From Clostridia bacterium (GTDB lineage: Bacteria > Bacillota > Clostridia > Oscillospirales > Butyricicoccaceae): a DNA stretch of 64,000 bases. The stretch spans positions 16,258 through 80,257 of the forward strand of contig JAFQTO010000064.1 in NCBI GenBank assembly GCA_017408985.1, in the 5' to 3' direction. Shown one piece after another: positions 1 through 8,400 of this stretch; within the stretch, counting starts at the first letter, position 1, and each line of letters opens with the position of its first letter. Below the pieces are notes generated by a model. That model searched no databases and had not been told where the DNA came from. It was given only the letters and a program-made list of their open reading frames with translations. A program made the translations under genes and the position numbers.

Positions 1-1
1 G

Positions 2-580
2 CTTGGCGGAGGCAACGGCGAGCTCAAGGCGGCGATGCAGTATATGTCCCAGAGCTTCAGGGTAAAGGATCCCGAGATCAAGGATCTGTTTTTGGATATT
101 GCCGCAGAGGAGCTGGGGCATATGGAGATGGTGGCACAGACTATAAATCTGCTCAACGGGCATGAGGTGGATGCCACCAAGGTCAGCGCAGGCGAGGTGC
201 AGACCCACGTGCTGCTCGGTCTCAATCCCGGACTCATCAACGCATCGGGTTACTCGTGGACGGGCGACTACGTGACCGTAACCGGTGATCTGTGCGCCGA
301 TCTGCTGTCCAATATCGCCTCCGAACAGCGTGCAAAGGTTGTCTACGAATATCTGTACAGACAGATAAACGACAAAAAAGTCCGTGAGACCATCGACTTT
401 TTGCTCAACCGCGAGGAGGCGCACAATCAGATGTTCCGTGACGCATTCAACAAGGTGCAGAACTCAGGCTCCTGCCGGGATTTTGGTACTACCAAGGCCG
501 CGAGAATGTACTTTTCGCTCTCCGACCCCGGCCCCGACGCGTTTGCAAAGGGCAATACTGTTCCCCCTGCATTCAAATAA
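2..580 (+). CDS. Manganese catalase family protein (CotJC-like), 5' end outside window
   Basis: The reading frame is open from the window edge (codons begin at base 2), so the N-terminus is missing; the visible 192 residues open with a GGGNGEL segment typical of the start of the ferritin-like domain. Two ExxH metal-ligand motifs are visible, EELGH near the start and EEAHN in the second half, matching a di-manganese four-helix-bundle catalase that breaks down hydrogen peroxide. In spore formers the short form (CotJC) is a coat protein, and the visible length fits that form. A strong hairpin terminator follows directly. Family assignment is firm; a spore-coat role is inferred. Confidence 0.9.
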   Translation, partial: LGGGNGELKAAMQYMSQSFRVKDPEIKDLFLDIAAEELGHMEMVAQTINLLNGHEVDATKVSAGEVQTHVLLGLNPGLINASGYSWTGDYVTVTGDLCADLLSNIASEQRAKVVYEYLYRQINDKKVRETIDFLLNREEAHNQMFRDAFNKVQNSGSCRDFGTTKAARMYFSLSDPGPDAFAKGNTVPPAFK

Positions 581-585
581 AATTG

Positions 586-617
586 CCCCTGCACTCACAA
601 GAGTGCAGGGGGTGTTT
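586..617 (+). terminator. Intrinsic terminator of the manganese catalase gene
   Basis: An 11-bp perfect GC-rich stem (586-596 with 601-611) with a 4-nt loop is followed by a T-rich tail, 6 bases after the catalase stop codon. Confidence 0.85.
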
Positions 618-639
618 TGTGATATAAGAGGCAGGGTGG

Positions 640-787
640 ATATGGGGGTTTGCACCTCATCCGTCACGCTTCGCGCGCCACCTGTCTCGCTGCGGCTCGG
701 TCACGCCGCGGGTCTGACAGTCCACCGGACTGTCATTCAACACCGCGGCGCCGCTTCGCTACCTCATAGGAGAAGGCTTATATACGG
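640..787. repeat. Structured intergenic repeat-like element
   Basis: This GC-rich non-coding stretch contains nested inverted repeats: TGACAGTCC/GGACTGTCA (715-723 with 727-735, 3-nt loop) inside GCCGCGG/CCGCGGC (705-711 with 743-749). Its edges, a CCTCATCCGTCACGCTTCGC segment at the left and a CCTCATAGGAGAAGGCTT segment at the right, resemble a dispersed intergenic repeat that I recall from Oscillospiraceae-type genomes, here apparently interrupted. It ends beside the hydF stop codon. No second copy was noticed in this window, so the repeat call rests on recall and structure. Confidence 0.45.
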
Positions 788-1978
788 TCAATCCAGTTCT
801 TTCAGCGCTTCGGGGAATGGGGCGAGGGAGCGGCGGAGGATGCCGTTCATATGGGCGATGGCGACGCCGTAATTGGTCATAGGCACGTTTGCGTCCATAG
901 CGCATCGGGTGCGCCACAGCATTTCCCGCTCATTCAGCATACAGCCGCCGCAATGGATAATAAGCTTATATCCGCTGACGTCCTCGGGGAAGTCGCCGCC
1001 CGAGGTGAAGTCTATCCGTATCTCCTTGCCGCCCGTGTGTTTTCTTATCAGCGCGGGCAGCTTGACCGTGCCGATGTCGCCGCACTGGCGGTGGTGGGTA
1101 CAGCCCTCGGAGATAAGCACTCTGTCTCCGTTTTGCAGCTTGTCCAATTGAGCGGCGCCCCGTGCGGCAAAATTAAGGTCGCCCTTATACCGCACGAACA
1201 GTATGGAGAAGCTGGTGAGGGTGATATCCTCGGGCACGATTTTGGACACCCTGCCGAATGCCTGAGAGTCGGTGATGACAAGCTTGGGCTTTTTGCCGAG
1301 AGTCTTGAGTGTGTCTGCAAGCTCCTCGGGCTGACAGACGATAGAGCTTGCGCCTGAGTCAAGAATATCCCTGATAGTCTGCTGCTGGGGCAGGATAAGT
1401 CTGCCTTTTGGCGCACTCTCGTCTATAGGGGTGACAAGCACAACGAAGTCGCCTTTTTCAATAAGGTCGGCAACCACCCGCTTGGTGTTCTGTTTCGGCG
1501 CGGCGAGACGCGCTATCTCGGCTTTCAGCTGCTCTATGCCCTCGCCTGTTTTGGCGCTGACACACAGCTTGCCCTCTGCGTGAGCAAGGTCACACTTGTT
1601 ATAGACCAAAATATATGGTATCTCTTTTTGCCCAAGGAGCTGCACAAGCTTTTTTATCTGCTCGTTTTCGCCCTTTTGGGCATCCACCACCACAACGGCA
1701 ACGTCGGTGCGGTTAAGCTCGCGCATAGCGCGTTTGACACGCATAGCGCCCAGCTCGCCCTCATCGTCCAGACCGGGAGTGTCGATAATGACCACGGGGC
1801 CCAGGGGCAGCAGCTCCATTGTTTTTTTGACCGGGTCGGTGGTAGTGCCCGCAAAATCGGACACGATAGCCACGTTCTGACCCGTCACCGCATTGACGAT
1901 GCTTGATTTGCCCGCGTTGCGCATACCGAAAAAACCGATATGCACACGCTCGGCCGAAGGTCGCGAGTTCAGGCTCAT
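788..1978 (-). CDS. hydF: [FeFe]-hydrogenase H-cluster maturation GTPase HydF
   Basis: HydF is the scaffold on which the 2Fe subcluster of [FeFe] hydrogenase is built before transfer to the apo-enzyme. The 396-residue protein has an N-terminal Era-like GTPase domain with Walker A GMRNAGKS at residues 18-25, a DTPG switch II and NKCD base-recognition motif, then a dimerisation region and a C-terminal cluster domain with CTHH and HCGGC, matching the family CxH...HCxxC 4Fe-4S pattern. It is the last gene of the tm1266-hydE-hydG-hydF operon, 11 nt after hydG. Length and motifs are normal for the family. No hydrogenase structural gene is in the window, so the substrate enzyme must lie elsewhere. 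Confidence 0.96.
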   Translation of the reverse strand: MSLNSRPSAERVHIGFFGMRNAGKSSIVNAVTGQNVAIVSDFAGTTTDPVKKTMELLPLGPVVIIDTPGLDDEGELGAMRVKRAMRELNRTDVAVVVVDAQKGENEQIKKLVQLLGQKEIPYILVYNKCDLAHAEGKLCVSAKTGEGIEQLKAEIARLAAPKQNTKRVVADLIEKGDFVVLVTPIDESAPKGRLILPQQQTIRDILDSGASSIVCQPEELADTLKTLGKKPKLVITDSQAFGRVSKIVPEDITLTSFSILFVRYKGDLNFAARGAAQLDKLQNGDRVLISEGCTHHRQCGDIGTVKLPALIRKHTGGKEIRIDFTSGGDFPEDVSGYKLIIHCGGCMLNEREMLWRTRCAMDANVPMTNYGVAIAHMNGILRRSLAPFPEALKELD

Positions 1979-1989
1979 ACTCTCACTCC

Positions 1990-3438
1990 TCAGAATCTGA
2001 AATCCCGTCGGTTGGACTGACGGATGGCGGCTATGTTCTCCTCGGCTATTTTGCGAGTCTTTTCGGTGGGGACCTTTTTGATTTCTCTGTCGATAAGCTC
2101 ATAACCGAGCTTTTTTGTCTCCTCGCTTGCGTAGTCCTCAAGGTACTCGCTGAGGGTCATCAGCGCGTTGGGGTGGCAGCAGTTGAGTATCTGGCCCGTT
2201 TTGCATAGGCTCATAAATCTGTCGCCCGTTCTGCCCTCGCGGTAGCAGGCGGTGCAGAAGGAGGGTATGTGACCCAGCTCCATCAGCCAGCGGACGACCT
2301 CGTCAAGGGTACGCTGGTCGGACACGTCAAACTGCTCGCTGTCGTGTGGGCGTTCCTCCTCGGTGTAGCCGCCTACAGAGGTGCGGGATGCGCCGCTGAT
2401 CTGGGATATACCCAGGCGGAGGGCTTCGCCCCTGACCTTTTCGGACTCGCGGGTGGAGATTATCATACCGGTATAGGGCACGGCAAGGCGGATGCAGGCG
2501 ATGATCTTCTTGAAAATCTCGTCGGAGATGGAGTTGTCGAATACGTTGGGGTCGATATCGTCGGCGCGCTTGATACGGGGCACCGAAATAGTGTGGGGAC
2601 CGACACCGTGAACGGCCTCAAGATGCTCGGCGTGCATCAGCAGGCCTGCAAACTCATATCTGTACAGCTCAAGTCCGAACAGCACGCCCAGACCTACGTC
2701 GTCGATGCCGCCCTCCATAGCTCTGTCCATAGCCTCGGTGTGGTAGCAGTAATCGTGCTTGGGTCCCGTGGGATGAAGCTGCTCGTAGCTCTCTTTGTGG
2801 TAGGTCTCCTGGAAGAGAATATAGGTACCGATGCCCGCATCCTTGAGCTTGCGGTAGTTCTCCACGGTGGTAGCGGCAATATTGACGTTGACACGGCGGA
2901 TAGCGCCGTTTTTGTGGTTGACGCTGTAGATGGTCTTGATGCACTCAAGAATATACTCGATGGGGTTGTTCTTGGGGTCCTCGCCTGCTTCGATGGCAAG
3001 GCGCTTGTGTCCCATATCCTGCAGTGCGATGACCTCAGCCTTGACCTCCTCCTGGGTCAGCTTTTTGCGGGCGATATGCTTGTTCTTGGCATGGTAGGGG
3101 CAATAAACACAGCCGTTGACGCAGTAGTTGGACAGATAAAGGGGTGCAAACATAACGATACGGTTGCCGTAAAACGCCTGCTTGATCTCCTCGGCTATCT
3201 CGTACATACGCTCTACCTTTTCGGGGATTTCGCAGGCAAGCAAGACCGACGCCTCACGGTAGGTAAGACCCCGGCAGGTGCAGCCGTTGCCCTGCTTTTG
3301 AGGACGGGCTTTTTCTAAAAGCTCGTCAATAAGCTCGACGTTATTTTTGTTCTCGTCGGCGTAGCGCAGGGTGTCAAGTATTTCCTCGTGGTTGATAAAC
3401 TCCTCGGCTTTGAGGGAATTAAGATCAAATTTAGCCAT
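1990..3438 (-). CDS. hydG: [FeFe]-hydrogenase maturase HydG (tyrosine lyase, radical SAM)
   Basis: HydG cleaves tyrosine to supply CO and cyanide ligands for the H-cluster. The 482-residue product has the radical-SAM signature CVNGCVYC (CX3CX2C) near residue 110 and a C-terminal auxiliary-cluster domain with the CTACYREG motif and further Cys residues (LNCC), which separate HydG from the related thiazole synthase ThiH. The start codon lies inside the 3' end of hydE (8-nt overlap), so translation is probably coupled. Full length and both cluster motifs are intact. Confidence 0.96.
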   Translation of the reverse strand: MAKFDLNSLKAEEFINHEEILDTLRYADENKNNVELIDELLEKARPQKQGNGCTCRGLTYREASVLLACEIPEKVERMYEIAEEIKQAFYGNRIVMFAPLYLSNYCVNGCVYCPYHAKNKHIARKKLTQEEVKAEVIALQDMGHKRLAIEAGEDPKNNPIEYILECIKTIYSVNHKNGAIRRVNVNIAATTVENYRKLKDAGIGTYILFQETYHKESYEQLHPTGPKHDYCYHTEAMDRAMEGGIDDVGLGVLFGLELYRYEFAGLLMHAEHLEAVHGVGPHTISVPRIKRADDIDPNVFDNSISDEIFKKIIACIRLAVPYTGMIISTRESEKVRGEALRLGISQISGASRTSVGGYTEEERPHDSEQFDVSDQRTLDEVVRWLMELGHIPSFCTACYREGRTGDRFMSLCKTGQILNCCHPNALMTLSEYLEDYASEETKKLGYELIDREIKKVPTEKTRKIAEENIAAIRQSNRRDFRF

Positions 3439-4492
3439 TTTTCTGCTCCTTTTTTATATCTCCGCGGCTCACGACTACTGTGTAGCCGGCTGCCTTTATT
3501 CTATCTTTAAGCTGTTTGAGTGCCTGGGCGCTTTCGGTACCCGTGTGCAGTTTGTTGTTATACAAAGTATATTTTTCCCGTGCCGACACAGGCGACAGAT
3601 TGGGCATGACCACGTTGGCGCCTGCCCTGAGCCCCATTTCCCTGCCGTCGGGGATGATACTGCCCAACGCGGTGGTGGCGGGAAGCAGTATATTTGGCTT
3701 CATCAGCCGTATTATGCTCAGAAGAAAGCAGGTCAGGTATGCGCTGCCCGCCGTTTTATCACGAAAAGGCGTATCTTTGTGTGGGATAAACGGGCCAATG
3801 CCGCACATATCGGGGTCAAATTTCTCGATAAACCTGAGGTCGCGGGCGATATGCTCACTTGACTGATAGGGCGAGCCCACCATAAAACCGCATCCCACCT
3901 GATAGCCGATAGCTTTGAGCGCGTGCAGGCACTCAAGGCGGGTGCTGAGGGTCAGCTCGCTTGGGTGCAGGCGGCTGTAATGCTCTCCGTCTGCCGTTTC
4001 GTGGCGCAGCAGGTAGCGGTCGGCTCCCGCATCAAAAAGCCGCTTGTAGCTGTCATAGGAGCGCTCGCCCAGCGACAAAGTCACAGCGCAGTCGGGATGC
4101 TCGCTCTTGATGGCTCTGACTATACTCTCTACCCGCTCGTCGGTATAGTAACCGTCCTCGCCACCCTGCAGAACGAAGGTGCGAAAACCCAGCCCGTAAC
4201 CCTCGCGGCAGCAATCGAGGATGTCGCTCTCGGTCAGTCGGTAGCGGTCACAGCTTGTGTTGCTGCGGCGGATACCGCAGTAGAGGCAGTCGTTTTTGCA
4301 GATATTGGATATCTCGATAAGACCGCGGACAAAGACCGCATCCCCGTACACCTGCCGCCGAACACGGTCGGCGCGGCTTGCGGCGTATTCTGCAAGCTCG
4401 GGTGTGTACCCCTCCACAAGCTGTCTGTACTCACTCTCGGTCAGACTGTGCTCACGCTCAAGCCTGCTTATCAGCTCAAGCATCCTGCTCAC
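3431..4492 (-). CDS. hydE: [FeFe]-hydrogenase H-cluster maturase HydE (radical SAM)
   Basis: HydE is the radical-SAM enzyme that works with HydG and HydF in assembling the bridging-dithiolate part of the H-cluster. The 353-residue protein has the CKNDCLYC motif (CX3CX2C) near residue 68, followed by a biotin-synthase-like TIM barrel with a GGED segment. It overlaps the upstream regulator gene by 17 nt and hydG by 8 nt, so three consecutive genes are tightly coupled. The family is unambiguous because of the hydG and hydF neighbours. Confidence 0.95.
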   Translation of the reverse strand: MSRMLELISRLEREHSLTESEYRQLVEGYTPELAEYAASRADRVRRQVYGDAVFVRGLIEISNICKNDCLYCGIRRSNTSCDRYRLTESDILDCCREGYGLGFRTFVLQGGEDGYYTDERVESIVRAIKSEHPDCAVTLSLGERSYDSYKRLFDAGADRYLLRHETADGEHYSRLHPSELTLSTRLECLHALKAIGYQVGCGFMVGSPYQSSEHIARDLRFIEKFDPDMCGIGPFIPHKDTPFRDKTAGSAYLTCFLLSIIRLMKPNILLPATTALGSIIPDGREMGLRAGANVVMPNLSPVSAREKYTLYNNKLHTGTESAQALKQLKDRIKAAGYTVVVSRGDIKKEQKNG

Positions 4493-4745
4493 CCTTGGTT
4501 ATCACGTTGGAATAGGCGGTCTTGACGCTGACCCCTTTGAGCTTTCCTATTCTTCCGCTGAGGGTGGATATAACGTCCTGGGGCGCGTCGATGGCAACGC
4601 TGAGGATGCTGATGTTCTTTTTGCGGTAGGGCACGCCCATTCTGCCGATCATCCATATGCCGTACTCACTGAGAAGTCCGTTGAGCTGTTCCACCGAGGA
4701 CATATCCTCTACTATGATGCCCATAACGGCCACACGTGTTTCCAT
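4476..4745 (-). CDS. TM1266-type iron-only hydrogenase system putative regulator
   Basis: This 89-residue protein has the ACT/NikR-C-like fold pattern of the TM1266 family, which is regularly found beside hydE, hydF and hydG in anaerobes and is annotated as a putative regulator of the iron-only hydrogenase system. No DNA-binding domain is present, so any regulation would be through ligand binding or a partner. It is the first gene of the maturation operon, has an AAAGGAG ribosome site, and is preceded by a leader of about 110 nt with competing hairpins. The biochemical role is unknown. Confidence 0.88.
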   Translation of the reverse strand: METRVAVMGIIVEDMSSVEQLNGLLSEYGIWMIGRMGVPYRKKNISILSVAIDAPQDVISTLSGRIGKLKGVSVKTAYSNVITKGEQDA

Positions 4746-4857
4746 AAAAACCGCTCCTTTACTGCAAACAAAAAAGCCGCACCCAAAAAGGCGCAGCTAT
4801 ACCGTGATCAATATATCAGCACCTTTCACTCAGGGTAAAAAAGCCTTTATGTCAGGA
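4746..4857 (-). promoter_or_regulatory. Structured 5' leader of the hyd maturation operon (candidate attenuator)
   Basis: On the minus strand the leader carries a terminator-like hairpin GCTGCGCC/GGTGCGGC (8 bp, two G-U pairs) followed by TTTTTTG just before the ribosome-binding site. The left arm can instead pair with an upstream AAAGGTGC (to GCGCCTTT, 8 bp), so the two structures exclude each other. A short TGAT/ATCA hairpin lies inside the alternative fold. I could not match it to a known riboswitch class; no T-box motif is present. Confidence 0.6.
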
Positions 4858-4864
4858 TACCTAT

Positions 4865-4893
4865 ATAATATAACTATTCGTTCGGTTTGTCAA
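4865..4893 (-). promoter_or_regulatory. Sigma-A promoter of the hyd maturation operon
   Basis: Reading the minus strand, TTGACA (4893-4888) and TATTAT (4870-4865) are separated by 17 bp, a near-consensus promoter. Predicted transcription start is near 4858, which gives a 5' leader of about 112 nt before the TM1266-type gene. Confidence 0.8.
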
Positions 4894-4952
4894 TGGGATA
4901 TTTTACGGTTTTGGTGTATATTTTTGAAAGTCAAACCGTTTAGTATTCTTTG

Positions 4953-4981
4953 TTGACTATTTACCGAAGATTTGGTAAAAT
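4953..4981 (+). promoter_or_regulatory. Sigma-A promoter of the lipoprotein/MBOAT operon
   Basis: TTGACT (4953-4958), a 17-bp spacer and TAAAAT (4976-4981) lie back to back with the hyd promoter. The predicted untranslated leader runs about 135 nt through a very AT-rich stretch containing a TGATTTTT/AAAAATCA inverted repeat. The 377-bp region 4746-5122 therefore holds two divergent promoters and their leaders and no further gene. Confidence 0.65.
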
Positions 4982-5122
4982 CTAACTATAATGGGGTTTT
5001 GTGGGGTTTTGAAAAATTTTTTTGATTTTTCGGGAACTTTTTTCAAAAATCACAGTCTTATTATACGGAAAGCAAATTAAAACAAAAAATTATTAAAAAT
5101 AAAAATCAAAGGAGTACACAAA

Positions 5123-5770
5123 ATGAAGAAGATTCTCGCACTCATCCTGGCACTGACCCTGGTATTTGCTCTTGCCGCCTGCGGCGAAGATAAGGGCTCT
5201 TCCTCCCCCAGCGACGTAAACAAGGACAACGCAAGCGACAAGGACAACGCTAACACCGACAACACCACCCCCGATACCCCCTCTGTTTCCGACGTTACCG
5301 ACGCTCCGGTAGACATCCTCAAGGCTGCCTGGGGCAAGGTTGCTGACGATCAGAAGTTCCCCGTAGGCGGCGGCGATGCTGAGCACACCGACTTCGAAGG
5401 CCCCGGTCTGGTAGTTGACAAGGCTTTCATGGGCTCCATACTGCTTATCCCCGAAGCAGAGCAGGCAAAGATTGATGCAGCAGGCTCCTTCATGCACATG
5501 ATGAACGCCAACAACTTCACCTGCGGTGCTTATCACCTGACCAGCGCAGCTGATATTGAGGCTTTTGCTCAGACAATGAACGACACCATCATGAACAACC
5601 AGTGGATGTGCGGTTTCCCCGAGACTCTGTTCATCGCCAAGGTTGGCACAAGCAACGTAGTTGTTATGTTTGGTCTTAACGACGCTGTGAACCCCGTAAA
5701 GGCAGGACTCAGTGAAGCATACGGCGAGGCGGTTACCGTTCTCTTTGACGCTCCCATCGCAGTAGGTTAA
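5123..5770 (+). CDS. Uncharacterised lipoprotein preceding MBOAT/DHHW genes
   Basis: The 215-residue product starts with a classic lipoprotein signal (lipobox LAAC, Cys near residue 20), then a low-complexity linker rich in Asn, Asp, Ser, Thr and Pro (residues 22-60), then a globular domain of about 150 residues that I do not recognise. Start and AAAGGAG ribosome site are clear. It precedes an alginate-type acyltransferase pair by 26 nt in the same orientation, so it may be a membrane-anchored accessory in envelope polymer modification. That role is inferred from position only. Confidence 0.75.
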   Translation: MKKILALILALTLVFALAACGEDKGSSSPSDVNKDNASDKDNANTDNTTPDTPSVSDVTDAPVDILKAAWGKVADDQKFPVGGGDAEHTDFEGPGLVVDKAFMGSILLIPEAEQAKIDAAGSFMHMMNANNFTCGAYHLTSAADIEAFAQTMNDTIMNNQWMCGFPETLFIAKVGTSNVVVMFGLNDAVNPVKAGLSEAYGEAVTVLFDAPIAVG

Positions 5771-5796
5771 GAATCATTACTGAAAGAGTGTAAACA

Positions 5797-7203
5797 ATGC
5801 TGTTTTCAAGCGTATCGTTTTTATACTACTTTCTCCCCATAACTCTGGTATTGTGCCTTGCGCTGCCCAAAAGGCTGCGCAACGGCGCAATTCTTTTTAC
5901 CAGCCTTGTTTTTTACGGTTGGGGAGAGCCCAGATATATAGTCTTTATGGTCATATCCATCCTTGTGGGCTGGATATCGGGACTTTTGACCGAGCGGTTT
6001 TCGGACAGAGGCAAGTGGCTCTCACGCCTGCCTATGATAGTCTCCACCACCGTCTGTCTGGGTATGCTGGGCTACTTCAAGTATGCCGACTTTTTCATTG
6101 ACAACTTCAACGCCGTTACGGGGCTGAGCGTGCCTCTGCTGAAAATAGCTCTGCCCATAGGCATCAGCTTCTACACGTTCCAGATACTCAGCTACGTCGT
6201 GGACGTGTACCGCAAGGATGCCGCAGCGCAAAAGAACATCGTAAACTTCGGCGCTTACGTCACTATGTTCCCTCAGCTGATCGCAGGTCCTATCGTCCGT
6301 TACCGCGATATCGCCGTACAGCTTGAGGAGCGCGACATCACATTCGAGGGTGCGGCTCTGGGTATCCGCAGATTTATCATCGGTCTGAGCAAAAAGGTGC
6401 TTATAGCCAACCTGCTGGGCGAGCTGTGCGAGATATTCAAGGCATCTTCCGACAAATCGGTGCTGTTTTATTGGGTATACGCGCTGTGTCTTGTACTGCA
6501 CATCTACTTTGACTTCTCGGGCTACAGCGATATGGCTATCGGTATCGGCAAGGTGCTGGGCTTTAACTTCTGCGAGAACTTCAACTACCCCGTCATATCC
6601 AAAAGCATTGCCGAGTGGTGGCGAAGATGGCATATGTCCCTGGGCACATGGTTCCGCGACTATCTGTACATCCCTCTCGGCGGCAACCGCGTAAGCACGG
6701 GCAGATGGCTCCTCAACACCCTGATAGTATGGGGTCTCACAGGCTTTTGGCACGGTGCAAGCTGGAATTTTATCGCCTGGGGTCTGTATTTTGCGCTGTT
6801 TCTGATGCTTGAGAAGTTTGTGCTTGGCAAGACTCTCAAAAAGATAGGCGTATTCTCCCATCTGTACGTGGCCGTGGTTATGCTCATAAGCTTCGTTATC
6901 TTCAACGGTACCGATATGCGCGAGTCATTTGAGTACATCGGCGCTATGTTCGGCGCAGGGGATGTTCCTCTGGTCTCTGCCGAGTTTGGATACTATATGC
7001 GCTCCTACGGCCTGCTTATCGCTGCGGCGCTGTTCGGCGCAACCCCTGCCGTCAAGACTCTGGTGCTCAAAGCCAAGGAGCATAAGTCGCTGGACAAGAT
7101 GATCAACCTGCTTGAGCCCGTGGTGCTGATGGTACTGCTCGTTACCGTGACCGCGTTTTTGGTAGACGGAAGCTTCAACCCCTTCCTCTACTTCCGATTC
7201 TGA
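5797..7203 (+). CDS. MBOAT family O-acyltransferase (AlgI/DltB-like)
   Basis: This 468-residue polytopic membrane protein belongs to the MBOAT family and carries the AlgI-type signature WHMSLGTWFRDYLYIPLGG (residues about 275-293) and the catalytic-His segment TGFWHGASWNF further on. AlgI-type members move an acyl group, usually acetyl, across the membrane to an extracytoplasmic partner that modifies a polysaccharide. The next gene, a DHHW protein, is the usual partner and starts 17 nt later. The polymer acted on cannot be told from the window. Confidence 0.93.
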   Translation: MLFSSVSFLYYFLPITLVLCLALPKRLRNGAILFTSLVFYGWGEPRYIVFMVISILVGWISGLLTERFSDRGKWLSRLPMIVSTTVCLGMLGYFKYADFFIDNFNAVTGLSVPLLKIALPIGISFYTFQILSYVVDVYRKDAAAQKNIVNFGAYVTMFPQLIAGPIVRYRDIAVQLEERDITFEGAALGIRRFIIGLSKKVLIANLLGELCEIFKASSDKSVLFYWVYALCLVLHIYFDFSGYSDMAIGIGKVLGFNFCENFNYPVISKSIAEWWRRWHMSLGTWFRDYLYIPLGGNRVSTGRWLLNTLIVWGLTGFWHGASWNFIAWGLYFALFLMLEKFVLGKTLKKIGVFSHLYVAVVMLISFVIFNGTDMRESFEYIGAMFGAGDVPLVSAEFGYYMRSYGLLIAAALFGATPAVKTLVLKAKEHKSLDKMINLLEPVVLMVLLVTVTAFLVDGSFNPFLYFRF

Positions 7204-7219
7204 GAAAGGAGGCAAAAAT

Positions 7220-8344
7220 ATGACGACCAAGACCAAAAACATCGTAGTTACGGTAGTTTTTGCCCTTTTTCTCGCCGTTTTTTCACTCTACTGCTGGTTT
7301 AAGCCTGCCGACGGCTACTCAATTGCCGAGCGCAGAGAGTTGAAGCAGTTTCCCACTCTTAATCTGTCCACCGTGCTTTCTGCCGAGTTTATGAACAGCT
7401 TTGAGAGCTACGCGCTGGATCAGTTCCCCCTGCGCGACTCTTTCCGCGCTGTCAAGGCATACACCGCTCTGAATATAATGGGGCTCAAGGACGTCAACGA
7501 TCTGTACGAGAAAGACGGATACATCTCCAAGATGGAATATCCCACCAATATTGAGTCGGTGCAGACGGCAGTAAGCAAACTGACCGCGCTGTATGACAGC
7601 TTCGTCAAGGACAAAAACTGCAAGGTCTACACCACCGTGGTACCCGACAAGAACTACTATATGGCTGACAAATACTCCTATCTGTCTCTGGACTACGCCG
7701 CACTTATCAAGGCGTACACCGAGGGTATGGACTTTGCCGAGTATATCGACATTACCGGACTGATGGAGCTTGATGACTACTACAAGACCGACACCCATTG
7801 GAAGCAGGAAAAGATCTATGACGTAGCTCAGGCCATTGCCGACAAAATGGGTGTCAAGCTTGAGGCTGAATATACCGAAAACTCTCTGGGCGAGATATTC
7901 AAGGGCGTTTACGGCTATCAGTTTGCGCTGAGCTATGACCGCGACGAGCTGAAATATATGACCGCCCCCTATCAGAGCGGCGTCAAGGTCTACACCTGGG
8001 AAAGCGGCAAGCCCGTGGAGATACCCATGTACACTCTTGAAAAGGCCGAGGGCAACGACCCCTACGATATATTCCTCTCGGGCGCAAAGGTGTCTATGGT
8101 GACTATCGAGAACGAGAACGCCACCACCGACCGCCAGCTTATCATCTTCCGCGACTCCTTCGGCTCCTCCCTGTCCCCCTATTTTGCCGAGGGGTATGCC
8201 AAGATCACTATCCTCGACCCCAGAGTTCTGCCCCAGATGACCCTCAACTATTTTGTGCAGAGCGGTCAGGTCAGCTTCGAGGGAGCAGACGTGCTGTTTA
8301 TGTTCAGCTCCACCCTGCTCAACAACTCCAACGAGCTGAAATAA
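7220..8344 (+). CDS. DHHW family protein (AlgJ/AlgX-like acetyltransferase partner)
   Basis: The 374-residue protein has an N-terminal membrane anchor (residues about 8-27) and an extracytoplasmic SGNH-like domain with the DHHW-type motif DTHW (near residue 192) and a FRDSFGSS motif that carries the probable Ser nucleophile. Such proteins receive an acyl group delivered by the MBOAT protein and transfer it to a surface glycan. The ribosome site AAAGGAGG is strong and spacing to the MBOAT gene is 17 nt. A perfect hairpin terminator follows. Confidence 0.88.
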   Translation: MTTKTKNIVVTVVFALFLAVFSLYCWFKPADGYSIAERRELKQFPTLNLSTVLSAEFMNSFESYALDQFPLRDSFRAVKAYTALNIMGLKDVNDLYEKDGYISKMEYPTNIESVQTAVSKLTALYDSFVKDKNCKVYTTVVPDKNYYMADKYSYLSLDYAALIKAYTEGMDFAEYIDITGLMELDDYYKTDTHWKQEKIYDVAQAIADKMGVKLEAEYTENSLGEIFKGVYGYQFALSYDRDELKYMTAPYQSGVKVYTWESGKPVEIPMYTLEKAEGNDPYDIFLSGAKVSMVTIENENATTDRQLIIFRDSFGSSLSPYFAEGYAKITILDPRVLPQMTLNYFVQSGQVSFEGADVLFMFSSTLLNNSNELK

Positions 8345-8363
8345 GCAGAAATACGCAATATTA

Positions 8364-8397
8364 AATCCCTGCCGAAAAATCGGCAGGGATTTTTTGC
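8364..8397. terminator. Bidirectional terminator between DHHW and fic genes
   Basis: A 12-bp perfect stem (AATCCCTGCCGA with its complement, 8364-8375 and 8380-8391) is flanked by A and T runs, so it can serve both converging genes. Confidence 0.85.
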
Positions 8398-8400
8398 TTA

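Noticed and set aside
4746..4857. T-box or known metabolite riboswitch in the hyd leader
   Set aside because: No AGGGTGG T-box motif and none of the conserved cores of FMN, SAM, cobalamin, TPP, lysine, fluoride or c-di-GMP riboswitches was seen, so no class name is given.
5123..5770. Assignment of the lipoprotein to DUF4358, a domain often near MBOAT/DHHW genes
   Set aside because: The sequence does not show the pattern I remember for that domain; left as unassigned.
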